A stretch of 64,000 nt of DNA from Streptomyces griseosporeus (GTDB taxonomy: Bacteria > Actinomycetota > Actinomycetes > Streptomycetales > Streptomycetaceae): assembly GCF_014656055.1 (NCBI RefSeq), contig NZ_BNBR01000001.1:248001-312000 (forward strand), written 5' to 3'. The notes below the pieces were generated by a model. That model was given only the letters and a program-made list of their open reading frames with translations. It made no database searches and was not told the DNA's origin. Position 1 is the first letter of the stretch. Each line of letters starts with the position of its first letter. Below are positions 27,159 through 36,023 of the stretch, piece after piece. Both the position numbers and the translations under genes were made by a program.

Positions 27159-27175
27159 AATGCAAGCGCTGCATT
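27159..27175. promoter_or_regulatory. Palindrome upstream of the aldo/keto reductase
   Basis: AATGCA-AGCGC-TGCATT, 6-base arms with a 5-base centre, in the AT-richer stretch about 115 bases upstream of the reductase start. The centre AGCGCT resembles LacI-family operators. The regulator is unknown. Confidence 0.4.
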
Positions 27176-27462
27176 GGCGCGTCCGCCCGCAAAATGGCTC
27201 GTTGACGTCCGGACGCATCCGTCAGGCGGCGCGGCGGAGGGCGGCCGAGGCCACGAGCCGCGGACCGCGTTCCGCTGGCCCCGTCAGCGTCAGAGTGCGG
27301 TACAGGACGAACCCGGACGGCTGGTCGAGGAGTTTCGCGCGCTGATCAGGGGGGAACGCGCTCTCGCCTCGTCCCGGCCCATGGGGTTGACTCGTGCCTC
27401 CGACCACGGATCGCTGGCCACTAGTCACTGGTCACTGGCCCACCACGACAGGAGCTGAGAAG

Positions 27463-28668
27463 TTGACGTACGACATTGCCTCCCTGCGCTCCCGATTCCC
27501 CGCGCTCGCGGCCGGGACCGTCCATTTCGACGGGCCCGGGGGCACGCAAACGCCGCAGCCGGTCATCGACGCGATCGCCGACGCACTGGCCCGGCCCCTG
27601 TCCAACCGGGGGCGGTACTCGCTGGGGGAACGCAACGCCGAGACCATCGTCACCGGTGCGCGCCAGGCCATGGGCGACCTGCTGGGCGCGGACCCGGCGG
27701 GCATCGTCTTCGGGCGCAGCGCCACCCAGCTCACCTACGACATCGCGCGCACCCTCGCCTCCTCCTGGGCCCCCGGCGACGAGGTCGTCGTCACCCGCCT
27801 CGACCACGACGCCAACATCCGCCCCTGGGTACAGGCCGCGGAGCGGGCCGGCGCCACCGTGCGCTGGGCCGGGTTCGATCCCGCCACCGGGGAACTGACG
27901 GCCGACGACATCCGCGCCGTCCTGTCCGACCGCACCCGCCTCGTCGCCGTCACCGCCGCCTCCAACCTGATCGGTACCCGCCCCCCGATCGCCGAGATCT
28001 GCCGCCTGGCGCACGACGCCGGGGCCCTCGTCCACGTCGACGGCGTCCACTACACCGCGCACACGCTGGTCGATCTGCCGGCGCTGGGGGCGGACCTCTT
28101 CGTCTGCTCGCCGTACAAGTTCCTCGGCCCCCACCAGGGCGTCCTGGCGGCCCCGCCCGCGCTGCTGGAGACCCTGCGCCCCGACAAACTGCTGCCTTCC
28201 AGCGACGCGGTACCCGAGCGCTTCGAACTGGGCACCCTGCCCTACGAATTGCTGGCCGGTACCCATGCCGCCGTCGATTTCCTGGCCGGCCTCGATACGA
28301 GCGCCGCCGGCACCCGGCGCGAACGCCTGGTCGCCTCCTTCGCCGCACTCGAAGCGCACGAGGCCACCCTGCGCACACGGCTCGAAAAGGAACTGACCGC
28401 GCTCCCGGGCGTCACCGTCCACTCCCGGGCGGCCGACCGCACCCCCACCCTCCTGCTGACCTTCGAGCACCGCGACACCACCGACGCCTACCGCTTCCTC
28501 GCCGCCCGCGACATCCACGCCCCCGCAGGCCACTTCTACGCCATCGAGGCCTCCCGCCACCTGGGACTCGGCGACACCGGCGGTCTGCGCATCGGACTCG
28601 CGCCCTACAACGACCAGGGGGACGTCGACCGGCTGCTGGCGGCGTTGGCGGAGTTCCTGGGCAAGTAA
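27463..28668 (+). CDS. Class V aminotransferase, cysteine desulfurase-like
   Basis: PLP-dependent enzyme of 401 residues in the NifS/SufS fold. Seen: VHFDGPGGTQTPQPVIDAI at the substrate end, GIVFGRSATQLTYDIARTL, TRLDHDANIRPWVQAA, the PLP Asp in ALVHVDGVHYTAHTLVD, and the Schiff-base Lys in FVCSPYKFLGPHQG. The set GGTQTP/HDANxxPW fits the VC1184-like desulfurase subfamily, whose substrate is uncertain. A mobile catalytic Cys loop was not identified. I chose the TTG at 27463 because AGGAG lies eight bases upstream; a longer in-frame start at 27394 would add residues unlike the family. Confidence 0.85.
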   Translation: MTYDIASLRSRFPALAAGTVHFDGPGGTQTPQPVIDAIADALARPLSNRGRYSLGERNAETIVTGARQAMGDLLGADPAGIVFGRSATQLTYDIARTLASSWAPGDEVVVTRLDHDANIRPWVQAAERAGATVRWAGFDPATGELTADDIRAVLSDRTRLVAVTAASNLIGTRPPIAEICRLAHDAGALVHVDGVHYTAHTLVDLPALGADLFVCSPYKFLGPHQGVLAAPPALLETLRPDKLLPSSDAVPERFELGTLPYELLAGTHAAVDFLAGLDTSAAGTRRERLVASFAALEAHEATLRTRLEKELTALPGVTVHSRAADRTPTLLLTFEHRDTTDAYRFLAARDIHAPAGHFYAIEASRHLGLGDTGGLRIGLAPYNDQGDVDRLLAALAEFLGK

Positions 28669-28686
28669 GACGTCGTTTCTTATGGT

Positions 28687-29277
28687 TCAGGTGAGGGGTT
28701 GAGTGGCCTGGGGAAAGCCCAGCTGGTCGAGCAGCGTGCTGAAGAGGTCTTCTGCGAAGGTCGCGTGTGAGCGAAGCAGCTCTTCAATCCTGGCTGTCTT
28801 CGGCGTGACGAGGACGCCAGCAGCTGCGGCCCAGGCAACGGCGCCCTCGGCGTCGGTGGGTATCTCGGCGTCGAGTTCGGCGCGCTTATGTCTGACGGCT
28901 TCGTGGAACTCTGGCGTGTCCAGCCACAGGAGTTGATCTTCGAGGTCTTCGGGCTCCTCGGCCAGAAGCCTGGCGGCGATGTCCAGGTTGAGCCACGCCT
29001 GCCAGCGCTGTCCGGTGGTGTCCAGCCCGGTCACGAGAGCGAGGGAACTGTCCGAGACGTCGGCGACGCAGGCCGGTGCACTGCTCCACTCAACCAGGGC
29101 AGGCAGGTCCGCGTCGTCCCATGTCCCGAAATCGATCTGGAGCGTCTGCCAGCCGCCCGATCGCGACTCCCATGTGTGCACGGTTGCCTTCAGCTCTTCG
29201 TCGAGGCTGTCGAAGACGGGAGCTTCCAGCAGGGGGCGGTTCCTGCGAGCGAAGACCAGGTGACCCGAGAATCCCAT
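28687..29277 (-). CDS. Hypothetical protein, 196 residues
   Basis: Not recognised. Starts MGFSGHLVFARRNRPLL with an excellent AAGGAGG site upstream. It is acidic and Trp-rich, with no signal peptide or membrane helix: SRSGGWQTLQIDFGTWDD, LVEWSSAPACVADVSDSSLA and LLAEEPEDLEDQLLWLDTPE. The overall look is of a soluble cytosolic protein, perhaps polymorphic-toxin-immunity-like, but nothing proves that. It converges on the aminotransferase gene, 18 bases away. Confidence 0.7.
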   Translation of the reverse strand: MGFSGHLVFARRNRPLLEAPVFDSLDEELKATVHTWESRSGGWQTLQIDFGTWDDADLPALVEWSSAPACVADVSDSSLALVTGLDTTGQRWQAWLNLDIAARLLAEEPEDLEDQLLWLDTPEFHEAVRHKRAELDAEIPTDAEGAVAWAAAAGVLVTPKTARIEELLRSHATFAEDLFSTLLDQLGFPQATQPLT

Positions 29278-29364
29278 GGCAGTTCCTCCTTCGAGATGGT
29301 GAGCGCACCTTACGGGCCGCCGGTGACAACGGGAGCCTGGTCAGCATCTGCGCGGCGGCCAGGC

Positions 29365-30165
29365 TCACCTGCTGAGACGGCGATACCCGATGAAGGCTGC
29401 GGCGATGGCAACGAACGCGAGGAAGTGCTCGGCTTTGGGTTCGTAGCGGCGGTGCAGGCGGCGGCAGCCGGCCAGCCAGGACACGGTTCTCTCGACCACC
29501 CAGCGGTGGCGGCCCAGCCGCTGGGAGGACTCGTGCCCCCTGCGAGCGATCCGGTGGCGGATACCGCACCCGCGAAGCCAGCGACGGAGTCGTAGTCATA
29601 ACGCTTGTCGGCGTGCAGTTTCTTGGGCCGGCGGCGCCGGGGCCCACTGCGGGACCGGACGGGCGGGATGCCGCGCACGAGGGGCTCCAGGCCCTGGCTG
29701 TCGTGCATGTTCGCGCCGGAGACACCCAGGGACAGCGGCAGCCCGTTCCCGTCCGTGATCAGGTAGATCTTCGATCCCAACTTGCCGCGATCGGTCGGAT
29801 TGGTCCCGTCAGTGGCCTCCCTTTGCGGCCCGCAGGCTCAGGGAATGGATCTCGCACCGCGACCAGTCCAGCTCGCCTCGCACTCCGAGTTCGTCGAGGA
29901 TCACGCGGTGGAGCCTCGCCCAGACCCGGTCGCGGTTCCACTGGGCGAACCTTCGGTAGGTCGTCTGCCAGCTCGAGCCGAACACCGGTGGAAGCGGCCG
30001 CCATGTACAGCCCGACGTCGCCACGAAGATGATCGCTGCCAGGGCCTCACGGTCACCTGCCCGGCGCTGGCCCCCACCCTGTGGGCGTATCACTTCGGTC
30101 GGCGGCACCACTCGGCGAAACAGCACCACCCACAGGTGGTCCGGCCCCGCACATACGCTCGCCAA
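29365..30165 (-). pseudogene. IS5-family transposase, two frameshifts
   Basis: Three pieces in order. First, RPQGGGQRRAGDREALAAII, FVATSGCTWRPLPPVFGSSW and LHRVILDELGVRGELDWSRC, ending RAAKGGH and TGA at 29809-29811. Second, in another frame, NPTDRGKLGSKIYLITDGNG and LHADKRYDYDS with a catalytic Asp. Third, after a shift near 29595, RRWLRGCGIRHRIARRG, RLGRHRWVVERTVSWLAGC and AFIGYRRLSR with a proper stop at 29365. Related elements can use one programmed frameshift, but the second shift inside the catalytic part makes this copy inactive. No clear terminal inverted repeats were found. Confidence 0.85.
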
Positions 30166-30270
30166 CGACCGCTTCGGCGTGGGCTCCGAGCAACGGCTCT
30201 CTCCTCGCCCACCCGTTCGCCAGTCAACGACACGCGACAGCCAACGATGTGACGATCCCTGGCAAGGGTT

Positions 30271-30720
30271 CTAAGTCCGTGCACCACCGATCATGTCGGG
30301 CATCACGCCGAGGATCAGATTCTCAAGGGCACGCGGCATTGCCCCGAAGCTGGCGACCCAGGTTTCGACAAGGTAGATCTCACTGGTCTCATCGATACCA
30401 AGAAAGCATCGGCCGTCATCGAGCTCACCGAGCGGAAAGAGATCTCTTCCCAGGAATTCGCTCCACTCAGAGAAGCGGTCGTCCTCTCCCCACGCCAGCT
30501 CCGGCTCCAGTTCGAATGGTTCGCGGGCGCAGCTGATTCCTGGGCCGCTGACACTGACGGTCAACCCGCCGAACTCCTGGAGGAACGTCTCAGCAGCATG
30601 GTGCATGCCCATGCCGACGCCTTCGAACATGGACCGCCACCGAGCCGTGTTGACCCGCCTGCCAGCCGTCCAACCCGCAGCCTCAAGGACCTGAAGCACC
30701 TCTGGCGACCATTCGCTCAC
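30271..30720 (-). CDS. SUKH-3-like (SMI1/KNR4-type) immunity family protein
   Basis: 149 residues. The N-terminus VSEWSPEVLQVLEAAGWTAG and the pattern AETFLQEFGGLTVSVSGPG match the SUKH-3 group of immunity or associated proteins. PLGELDDGRCFLGIDETSEIY is the usual core strand-turn-strand. No partner toxin gene is next to it; the neighbours are an IS remnant and a protein of unknown function. GTG start at 30720 with a GGGGGTG site. The family is fairly clear, the partner unknown. Confidence 0.75.
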   Translation of the reverse strand: MSEWSPEVLQVLEAAGWTAGRRVNTARWRSMFEGVGMGMHHAAETFLQEFGGLTVSVSGPGISCAREPFELEPELAWGEDDRFSEWSEFLGRDLFPLGELDDGRCFLGIDETSEIYLVETWVASFGAMPRALENLILGVMPDMIGGART

Positions 30721-30818
30721 GAAACACCCCCGCTCCCGTCACCTCGAAGTAGGAGGTGATCATCTCAGCAGACGGATCCGAGTGAGTACAGGGTGTCCCC
30801 ACTTGACGGCCCTTCGGG

Positions 30819-31322
30819 TCAGTGATCTCGGCATGCGGTCCGAGCGGAGCAGTCGTGTCCGTCGCCGGGCAGGCCCATGACGTTCAGAACGGGTTCCTCG
30901 GCCTTGCAGATCTCAAAGGTGAATTGCGCTCCTGACGCGACCGCCGTGAGCGAGCACTGGTTGCCGAAGGTCAGCGGAGCATATGGCTCCCAGGAACAGC
31001 CGACCCTGTCCAAGGCGGAAACGACGTCCGTATGCCTGAGCCCTGCCGGGAAGCTGACCGTCCCCCCGCCCACCGACCGCGGAAGGTCGACGACATCACG
31101 CCAGGTCTGGACGCAGATGAGGGAGACGTTGCGGCAGCGGCAGACACTCACCTCAAGGTCTCCGTAGGCGAAGAGCCGCGGCCATCTTCTTTTCCGGCTC
31201 GTTGTTCCAATGTCCCACGGCTCGCCGAGTGCCGCGGTCACATCGTTCCAGTCGGCTCCGATGAACACCGGGCCCAGCCGACCTGACATCGCCATGCTGG
31301 TCAGGACATCGAGAATCTCCAC
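30819..31322 (-). CDS. Hypothetical protein, about 167 residues
   Basis: Not assigned to a known family. Contains GRLGPVFIGADWNDVTAALG, RKRRWPRLFAYGDLEVSVCR, LRHTDVVSALDRVGCSWEPY and TFEICKAEEPVLNVMGLPGD, a pattern met in short conserved actinobacterial proteins near SUKH-type genes. The frame is open further upstream, but residues there look non-coding. GTG 31322 or ATG 31295 are the plausible starts and neither has a good ribosome site. Confidence 0.6.
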   Translation of the reverse strand: MEILDVLTSMAMSGRLGPVFIGADWNDVTAALGEPWDIGTTSRKRRWPRLFAYGDLEVSVCRCRNVSLICVQTWRDVVDLPRSVGGGTVSFPAGLRHTDVVSALDRVGCSWEPYAPLTFGNQCSLTAVASGAQFTFEICKAEEPVLNVMGLPGDGHDCSARTACRDH

Positions 31323-31365
31323 GAGGCGGAGCTTGACAGGTGCCCTGAGCAGCGGTCCATTGGTT

Positions 31366-31684
31366 TCAGGGGGCCAGCGCGACGCGGGTTGTCCAGGCCC
31401 GAAACCAACGCGTACGGGCGGGAGCCGTCCCACACCGCGAAGTCGCCGTGGCCGAGCCGACCTCAGCGTCGCGCTGCAAAAGCCACGCGAACCCACGGGT
31501 CACCAGGGCGAGCTGGTACTGCTCGCGGTCATCTCGGCGGAGCACGCCGGAATGCGCCGCGCGCGGCGCGGGAGTAAGAGAATCGCGACACCTGTGCCGC
31601 ACCGAGGTGCGGCAACCCGCCCTGCGAAACCACCTGGGCGAGCCAGTCGAACCGGTCGGTGGCCGGCACGTCCACCGCCGTCAT
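31366..31684 (-). pseudogene. Relic of an AraC-family regulator N-terminal domain
   Basis: ATG at 31684 begins VDVPATDRFDWLAQVVSQGG, like the start of AraC-type regulators (VPAADRFDWW). A second piece, RRDDREQYQLALVTRGFAWL, matches the cupin-like effector domain. FAVWDGSRPYALVSGLDNP then appears in another frame, showing a frameshift. The C-terminal DNA-binding domain is absent. Non-functional. Confidence 0.55.
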
Positions 31685-31938
31685 GCCCTGCCCACCATCC
31701 GCTTCCTCCCCGGCCGGGTCCTGCTCCTTCCGGCCGCGTGCAGTGCGGAAAATGGGGTACCTGAACGCGCCGAATCCGACAGAACGACGACTTCCCCAGC
31801 CCACCGCCCCGCGCACGCACGGTCAAGGAAGCCCGCACGCACGGCACACCACCCCGCAGTGGCGCCGACCTAGGCTCTGTTGCCCAGAAGGGCCGACCGG
31901 CCACCTGATGACAATGACCGAACGGGGGACATTTCCGC

Positions 31939-32313
31939 ATGTCCAAGAACATCGCCGCTCGCACCGCCGTGGCCACCGCCGGCCTCGCCTTGGCCGCCAC
32001 GGGAGTCCTCGCGAGCCCGGGTACGGCCTCCGCGGGCTCCAACGGCCAGCAGATCTCCTACACGGACCGCGCGACGCCGGGCGTTCGGCACTCGATCGAA
32101 CTCTACGGATACAACCAGAACGGCGAGGAGAGCCTCGGCTGCTTCAACATCGACTCAGGCGGCACCACCAAGATTTCCGGCTGGTGGTGGCGGGGCGACC
32201 TCACGGTCAAGGCGTACAACAGCTACGACTGCCAGAACCGCTACTCCTGGGGAACCCACGTCGCTGTCCCGTACTCCCAGAGCGACGACTGGGTCCCCGT
32301 CACCGGCTACTAG
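31939..32313 (+). CDS. Secreted small protein of unknown function
   Basis: 124 residues with a Sec signal peptide (MSKNIAARTAVATAGLALAA, cleaved near TASA after about 32). The mature 90 residues are rich in Tyr, Trp, Ser and Gly and contain two Cys (SLGCFNID and YDCQNRY) that could form a disulfide. Such small secreted proteins are common in Streptomyces. Only a weak G-rich ribosome site precedes it. A very strong hairpin follows at 32454. Confidence 0.75.
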   Translation: MSKNIAARTAVATAGLALAATGVLASPGTASAGSNGQQISYTDRATPGVRHSIELYGYNQNGEESLGCFNIDSGGTTKISGWWWRGDLTVKAYNSYDCQNRYSWGTHVAVPYSQSDDWVPVTGY

Positions 32314-33067
32314 GTCGGTGTGGCGTGACTACATGGGGTGCGGGTGATGCCTGTTCCGCGGACAGAGCTTCGCGCGATGGCTCTGCGTACGGCCCTTGCC
32401 ACGACCGCGTGGTCCCGTCGCCCTCGTCGATGGCCGCCGCCCCGAGTACCCGCGCCGGCTCTCCGTCCTCGGGCCGAGGACGGAGAGCCGGCGTCTGCCG
32501 TTGCCGAGCCAGACGTGGCTTCGTCAGGGCAGGGCGCCAGGGCGGCGCGTACACCTGAGCCATCTCTAAGTGCGGCCCGCGCCCGTTGCTCCTCGCTCCT
32601 GGTCTTCGCCGACTGTCGGGTCCGGCGGAGGGATTCGGTGTCGATCGGCGACGATCAGCCTACGGAGCTGGGGGCCGCTGTCGCTCCCCTGGTGGAGTCG
32701 TTGACGGCCGGCCAGGTCACGCCGGAGCAGCTCGGGCTCGTACGGCGCGCCCTGGAGGCGGCTTTGCCGGACGCGACGCCGCGGGCGCCAAGGTCATCTC
32801 CGGCGACAACGCGGTCTCCATCGACGCGGTGCTGTCGTCCTCGCTGTCGCCACGGCGCGCTTGGTGGGTGAGCCGGCTCGCGGACAGCGACGCCGTTGAT
32901 CAATGAGGGTCTGTGCGCTTCTGCCTCAGCTGGACTGGTCAGTGGAGGAGCACATGGCCCTGTCCGTTGAGTAGTAGCGGCCCTCGTCGCACAGTGCGTC
33001 GATCTCGGCGTTTTCTTCCTCGCTCAGTTGCGCATCCAGCGCAACGGTGATGACACGCCGGGCAGCC
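32314..33067. other. Gene-poor stretch with a strong hairpin
   Basis: About 750 bases. It contains the 39-base hairpin at 32454. A frame starting GTG at 32639 gives SIGDDQPTELGAAVAPLVES and LTPEQLG-like helical sequence for about 50 codons, then shifts into another frame (AKVISGDNAVSIDAVLSSSL). This may be a decayed small gene, but I cannot name it. Confidence 0.4.
32454..32492. terminator. Perfect 19-base inverted repeat hairpin
   Basis: Arms 32454-32472 (begins GCCGGCTCTCC) and 32474-32492 are perfectly complementary with a single central base, giving a 39-base near-palindrome. It lies about 140 bases after the secreted-protein gene. No T-run follows. Probably a Streptomyces-type terminator, though so tight a centre also occurs in recombination or mobile-element ends. 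Confidence 0.6.
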
Positions 33068-33304
33068 CTACATCTGGTGGACCTCCACGGAGAATCCGTC
33101 TGCGAGGACGGAGTTCAGGTGGTCCGCGTGGGCACCCAGCCATTGACGAGCGTCAGAGGACTGTGACGTCAGTTCGACGAGCACGTAATCCTCGGAACCA
33201 GCCGTCGACCCACCACAGACGCAACACCGCAGGCGCTGGCTCACCACGCCTGTCCACTCGGGCTCGTCCTCGGCCTCTACGCCCGTCTGATCATCGACAT
33301 TCAC
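33068..33304 (-). CDS. Hypothetical protein, 78 residues, CxxC motif
   Basis: Small protein starting GTG at 33304 (MNVDDQTGVEAEDEPEWTGV) with GGAAGG seven bases upstream. It has a LRCCVCGGSTAGSEDYVLVE segment that could bind zinc as a half finger, then an Ala/His-rich helix (DARQWLGAHADHLNSVLADG). The function is not recognised. It sits 130 bases downstream of the MFS gene end, on the same strand. Confidence 0.6.
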   Translation of the reverse strand: MNVDDQTGVEAEDEPEWTGVVSQRLRCCVCGGSTAGSEDYVLVELTSQSSDARQWLGAHADHLNSVLADGFSVEVHQM

Positions 33305-33438
33305 GGCACCATCCTTCCAAACGCCCTGGATCAGCGGCCCTTGACCGCAGAGATGGTTCGGTCGGAGAGCAGGGATGGCTACGGAGCTGAACAGGACAGG
33401 CCAGGGTGAGGGCAAGCCCTTCGGAGAGCCAGAGCGGG

Positions 33439-34683
33439 TCAGGCGTTGTCCGGCCACGTCAGGCGGCGGGCGCCGTGGGCACCTACCGCGAGGACCGTGA
33501 GGGTCGCTGTGAGGCCGCCGAGCGTCATGACCGTAGAGGGCGAGCTGCTGTCGACGACGAGCCCACCGGTCAGAGCGCCCAGGGAAATCGTTACCTGGAA
33601 CGACGCGGTGAAGATGACGGAAGCGGCTTCGGGGGTGTCAGGGCTCGCCTTGGTGAACCACGTCTGGGAACAGACAGGGACCGCGCCGTATGCCACCCCC
33701 CAGACGACGAGGAGGGCGATCGCTCCGGCTGTCTTCTGGCCCAGAACGGGCAGCAGCAACGTGGCGGCGGCGATCATGCCGGCGGCGGCACCGAAGGCGG
33801 CCCGAGGGTGCCGTGCGACCAGGAAGCCGCCCAGGAAGTTGCCGAGGATGCCCGCTGCTCCGTAGAGGAGCAGGAAGACGGTGACGAGCCGGGAGCTGAC
33901 GTCGGTGACCTGCTCCAGGAACGGTGTGACGTAGGTGTAGGTGCCGAAGTGCGCCCACACGATGAGAACCGTCAGAAGCAACGCACTTCGGGTGGCAGCG
34001 CTGGTGAGCATGCCGCGCAGTACGCGCAGGCGGGTGGTCCGGCGAGGGGGCAGGGGCGGCGTGACGATCAGCATCATGACCAGTACGGCGACGGTGAAAC
34101 CGCCCATGGCGATGAACGCGGCGCGCCACCCGGCCAGGTCGCCGATGAGTGTGCCGGCCGGCACGCCCAGGACGGAGCCCAGGGGCACCGCGGAGAAGAT
34201 CACCGCCGTGGCTCGGCCGACGGATGCGGCGGGTACCAGGCGTTCGGCCAGGGAGGCGCCGATGGACCAGAAGCCGCCGATCACGATGCCGACGACAACG
34301 CGGGAGACCAGGACCAGCCAGTAGTCCGGAGCCGCCGCCGCCAGGAAGTTCGCTGCGGCGAGCAGAACCATGAAGGCACACAGCATCAGGCGGCGGTCGA
34401 TCCGCGCCGTCATGACGGTGACGACCGGGGCGGCGATCGCTGCGAGAAAGCCGGGCATGGTCATCGTCAGTCCGGCCATGCCGTCGGAGATGGTGAATCC
34501 GGCGCCGATTTCGGTCAGGAGGCCGATGGGGAGAATCTCTGTGGTGACTATGGAGAAGATGCCCAGCATCACGGCGACGACGGCCAGCCATCCGGTCACC
34601 GGGGAGCGGGGCAGTAATTCAGGGCCGCCAGGGTCACGCGTGGTGGCGGTGCTGGCGGTGGTGGCCGTGGTGGATGCAGCCAT
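33439..34683 (-). CDS. MFS drug/metabolite exporter (DHA1 type)
   Basis: Twelve-helix major facilitator of 414 residues. The first helices are WLAVVAVMLGIFSIVTTEIL and LTMTMPGFLAAIAAPVVTVM, followed by the motif A-like loop TARIDRRLML. RVVVGIVIGGFWSIGASLAE and TFLLLYGAAGILGN-like stretches match the AraJ/NepI exporter group, which exports purine ribonucleosides, sugars or drugs in different members. A Thr/Ala-rich N-terminal tail of about 35 residues precedes helix 1. ATG 34683 has AGGACGG upstream. No local regulator is evident. Confidence 0.88.
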   Translation of the reverse strand: MAASTTATTASTATTRDPGGPELLPRSPVTGWLAVVAVMLGIFSIVTTEILPIGLLTEIGAGFTISDGMAGLTMTMPGFLAAIAAPVVTVMTARIDRRLMLCAFMVLLAAANFLAAAAPDYWLVLVSRVVVGIVIGGFWSIGASLAERLVPAASVGRATAVIFSAVPLGSVLGVPAGTLIGDLAGWRAAFIAMGGFTVAVLVMMLIVTPPLPPRRTTRLRVLRGMLTSAATRSALLLTVLIVWAHFGTYTYVTPFLEQVTDVSSRLVTVFLLLYGAAGILGNFLGGFLVARHPRAAFGAAAGMIAAATLLLPVLGQKTAGAIALLVVWGVAYGAVPVCSQTWFTKASPDTPEAASVIFTASFQVTISLGALTGGLVVDSSSPSTVMTLGGLTATLTVLAVGAHGARRLTWPDNA

Positions 34684-34810
34684 GGATTCCGTCCTGTGAT
34701 GTGCGTGCCGTTGCACGTTCAGTTCAGAGGCGGAGTGCGGCAAGGGCTGGCAGGTATGCGACGTCAGCGCAGGGTCGACGGGTGATGTCGTTATTCCGCT
34801 CGTGCGCGCC

Positions 34811-35194
34811 TCACCACAGGTGCAGGAAGCTCCGGGCATCGTCATACCCGTCGAGGGCCCGTCCGTCGACGTCCCTTGCGTCGGCCTCGGCCCGCGCCGC
34901 GAGTGACTTCACCAGCGCGAGGGCCTCATCGCTGAGTCGCCCGAAGCGCCGAGCGGTGTGTCCCAGACACAGCCCCGCCAGCCCGAGCAGGGGACTTCCC
35001 GGCACCGCCCGGGTCCCGACCTGCATGCACCAGTACTCGACGAACTCGGCGTCGTCGTCGTGCAACGCGGTCCCGACCAGGACGGTCGCCGCCTCACCCT
35101 CCGCCGAACGGTCACGAAGAGCTCGCTCCAGCGTCTCGACCACCTCCTCGTGAGGCAGGGCCGGAGGGTTCTCGAAACTCCGATGAGAATGCAT
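34811..35194 (-). CDS. Hypothetical protein, 127 residues
   Basis: Not recognised. All-helical look: LPHEEVVETLERALRDRSAE, ATVLVGTALHDDDAEFVEYW, GLAGLCLGHTARRFGRLSDE and LVKSLAARAEADARDVDGRA. The composition resembles HEAT-like or SUKH-associated helical proteins found beside toxin-immunity genes, but no firm match is claimed. No signal peptide. Confidence 0.65.
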   Translation of the reverse strand: MHSHRSFENPPALPHEEVVETLERALRDRSAEGEAATVLVGTALHDDDAEFVEYWCMQVGTRAVPGSPLLGLAGLCLGHTARRFGRLSDEALALVKSLAARAEADARDVDGRALDGYDDARSFLHLW

Positions 35195-35278
35195 CCGACG
35201 AGACTACGACGACCGCATCCGGCATCAGCAGCCATGGGGCGGCGACGGACTTCGGTCTGGTGTGGAGTTGTCGGCCCG

Positions 35279-35716
35279 TCAGAAGTGTCGGCTGAACTGC
35301 ACCATGACGGCGACCAGGCCTGTGGCGAACCCGCCGAGGAACACCAGGGCGCACCCCGTGCCCGCCATGAGCCTGCCTCTGGCCGGTGCCTGCGCCGTGG
35401 CCCGTTCGGGACGGTCAGGGATGTACCAGACGGTGGTGATGTCGCCTTCGAGCACCGTCGCGGGACCGTTCTCCTCCTCGAAGCGGACTGCACGGCCGTC
35501 GCGCGTGGTGAACTCGTAGACGTGGTGCAGCGTGGTGGACACCGAGCTGTCGCCACTGCCGCCGCGGGTCGTGGTGAACATCCTCAGGCACCGGCCCTCG
35601 GCCATCGCCCCGCTCCACGCCCGATTGATCCACAGTGCCTTGCGCACGACAGCGGTGATGCCCACGAGCGCCACCGAGATCATGATCGACGGCACGATGT
35701 AGAAGAAGACCTCCAT
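35279..35716 (-). CDS. DUF3592-type membrane protein
   Basis: 145 residues: an N-terminal helix (VFFYIVPSIMISVALVGITA), a soluble beta-rich middle (HHVYEFTTRDGRAVRFEEEN, ITTVWYIPDRPERA) and a C-terminal helix (AGTGCALVFLGGFATGLVAV). This helix-domain-helix form with a VYxF...YxPxxP pattern is DUF3592. The role is unknown. GGGGAG site before ATG 35716. Confidence 0.8.
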   Translation of the reverse strand: MEVFFYIVPSIMISVALVGITAVVRKALWINRAWSGAMAEGRCLRMFTTTRGGSGDSSVSTTLHHVYEFTTRDGRAVRFEEENGPATVLEGDITTVWYIPDRPERATAQAPARGRLMAGTGCALVFLGGFATGLVAVMVQFSRHF

Positions 35717-36023
35717 GCTGCTCCCCCGTGTTCCTTATGGTCCCCGTGCTCCGCGGGGTGGGGGGAACGTACCCGCCCCGGAGGACGGATTCGCTCAAGC
35801 AAGGCTCAGAGAACGGGCGCAACCCGGGCGCCCGCCCCAGGGCGGCTTCAGGCATCTGGCGGACCGGTCGGGCTGGGAACCGAGTAGACGTACGTCGGTA
35901 TCCGGCCGTATCTTCCGGTGTCCGCGCGCGTCTGCGCGCGTGCGTCGGCACGTGTGCACCGCGCCGGTTCGGGGGAGCACCGCGCGCCAGTTCGGATCTC
36001 GTCTTCTCGGGGGGGACCTTCTC
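35717..36023. other. Divergent intergenic region
   Basis: About 300 bases between the DUF3592 gene (minus) and the DUF4328 gene (plus). GC-rich, with alternating CGCGCG runs around 35925-35945. No promoter could be fixed with confidence. Confidence 0.4.

Noticed and set aside
32639..32906. Possible small gene starting GTG 32639
   Set aside because: Coding-like residues last only about 50 codons and then continue in another frame, with no family recognised. Recorded within the intergenic note instead.
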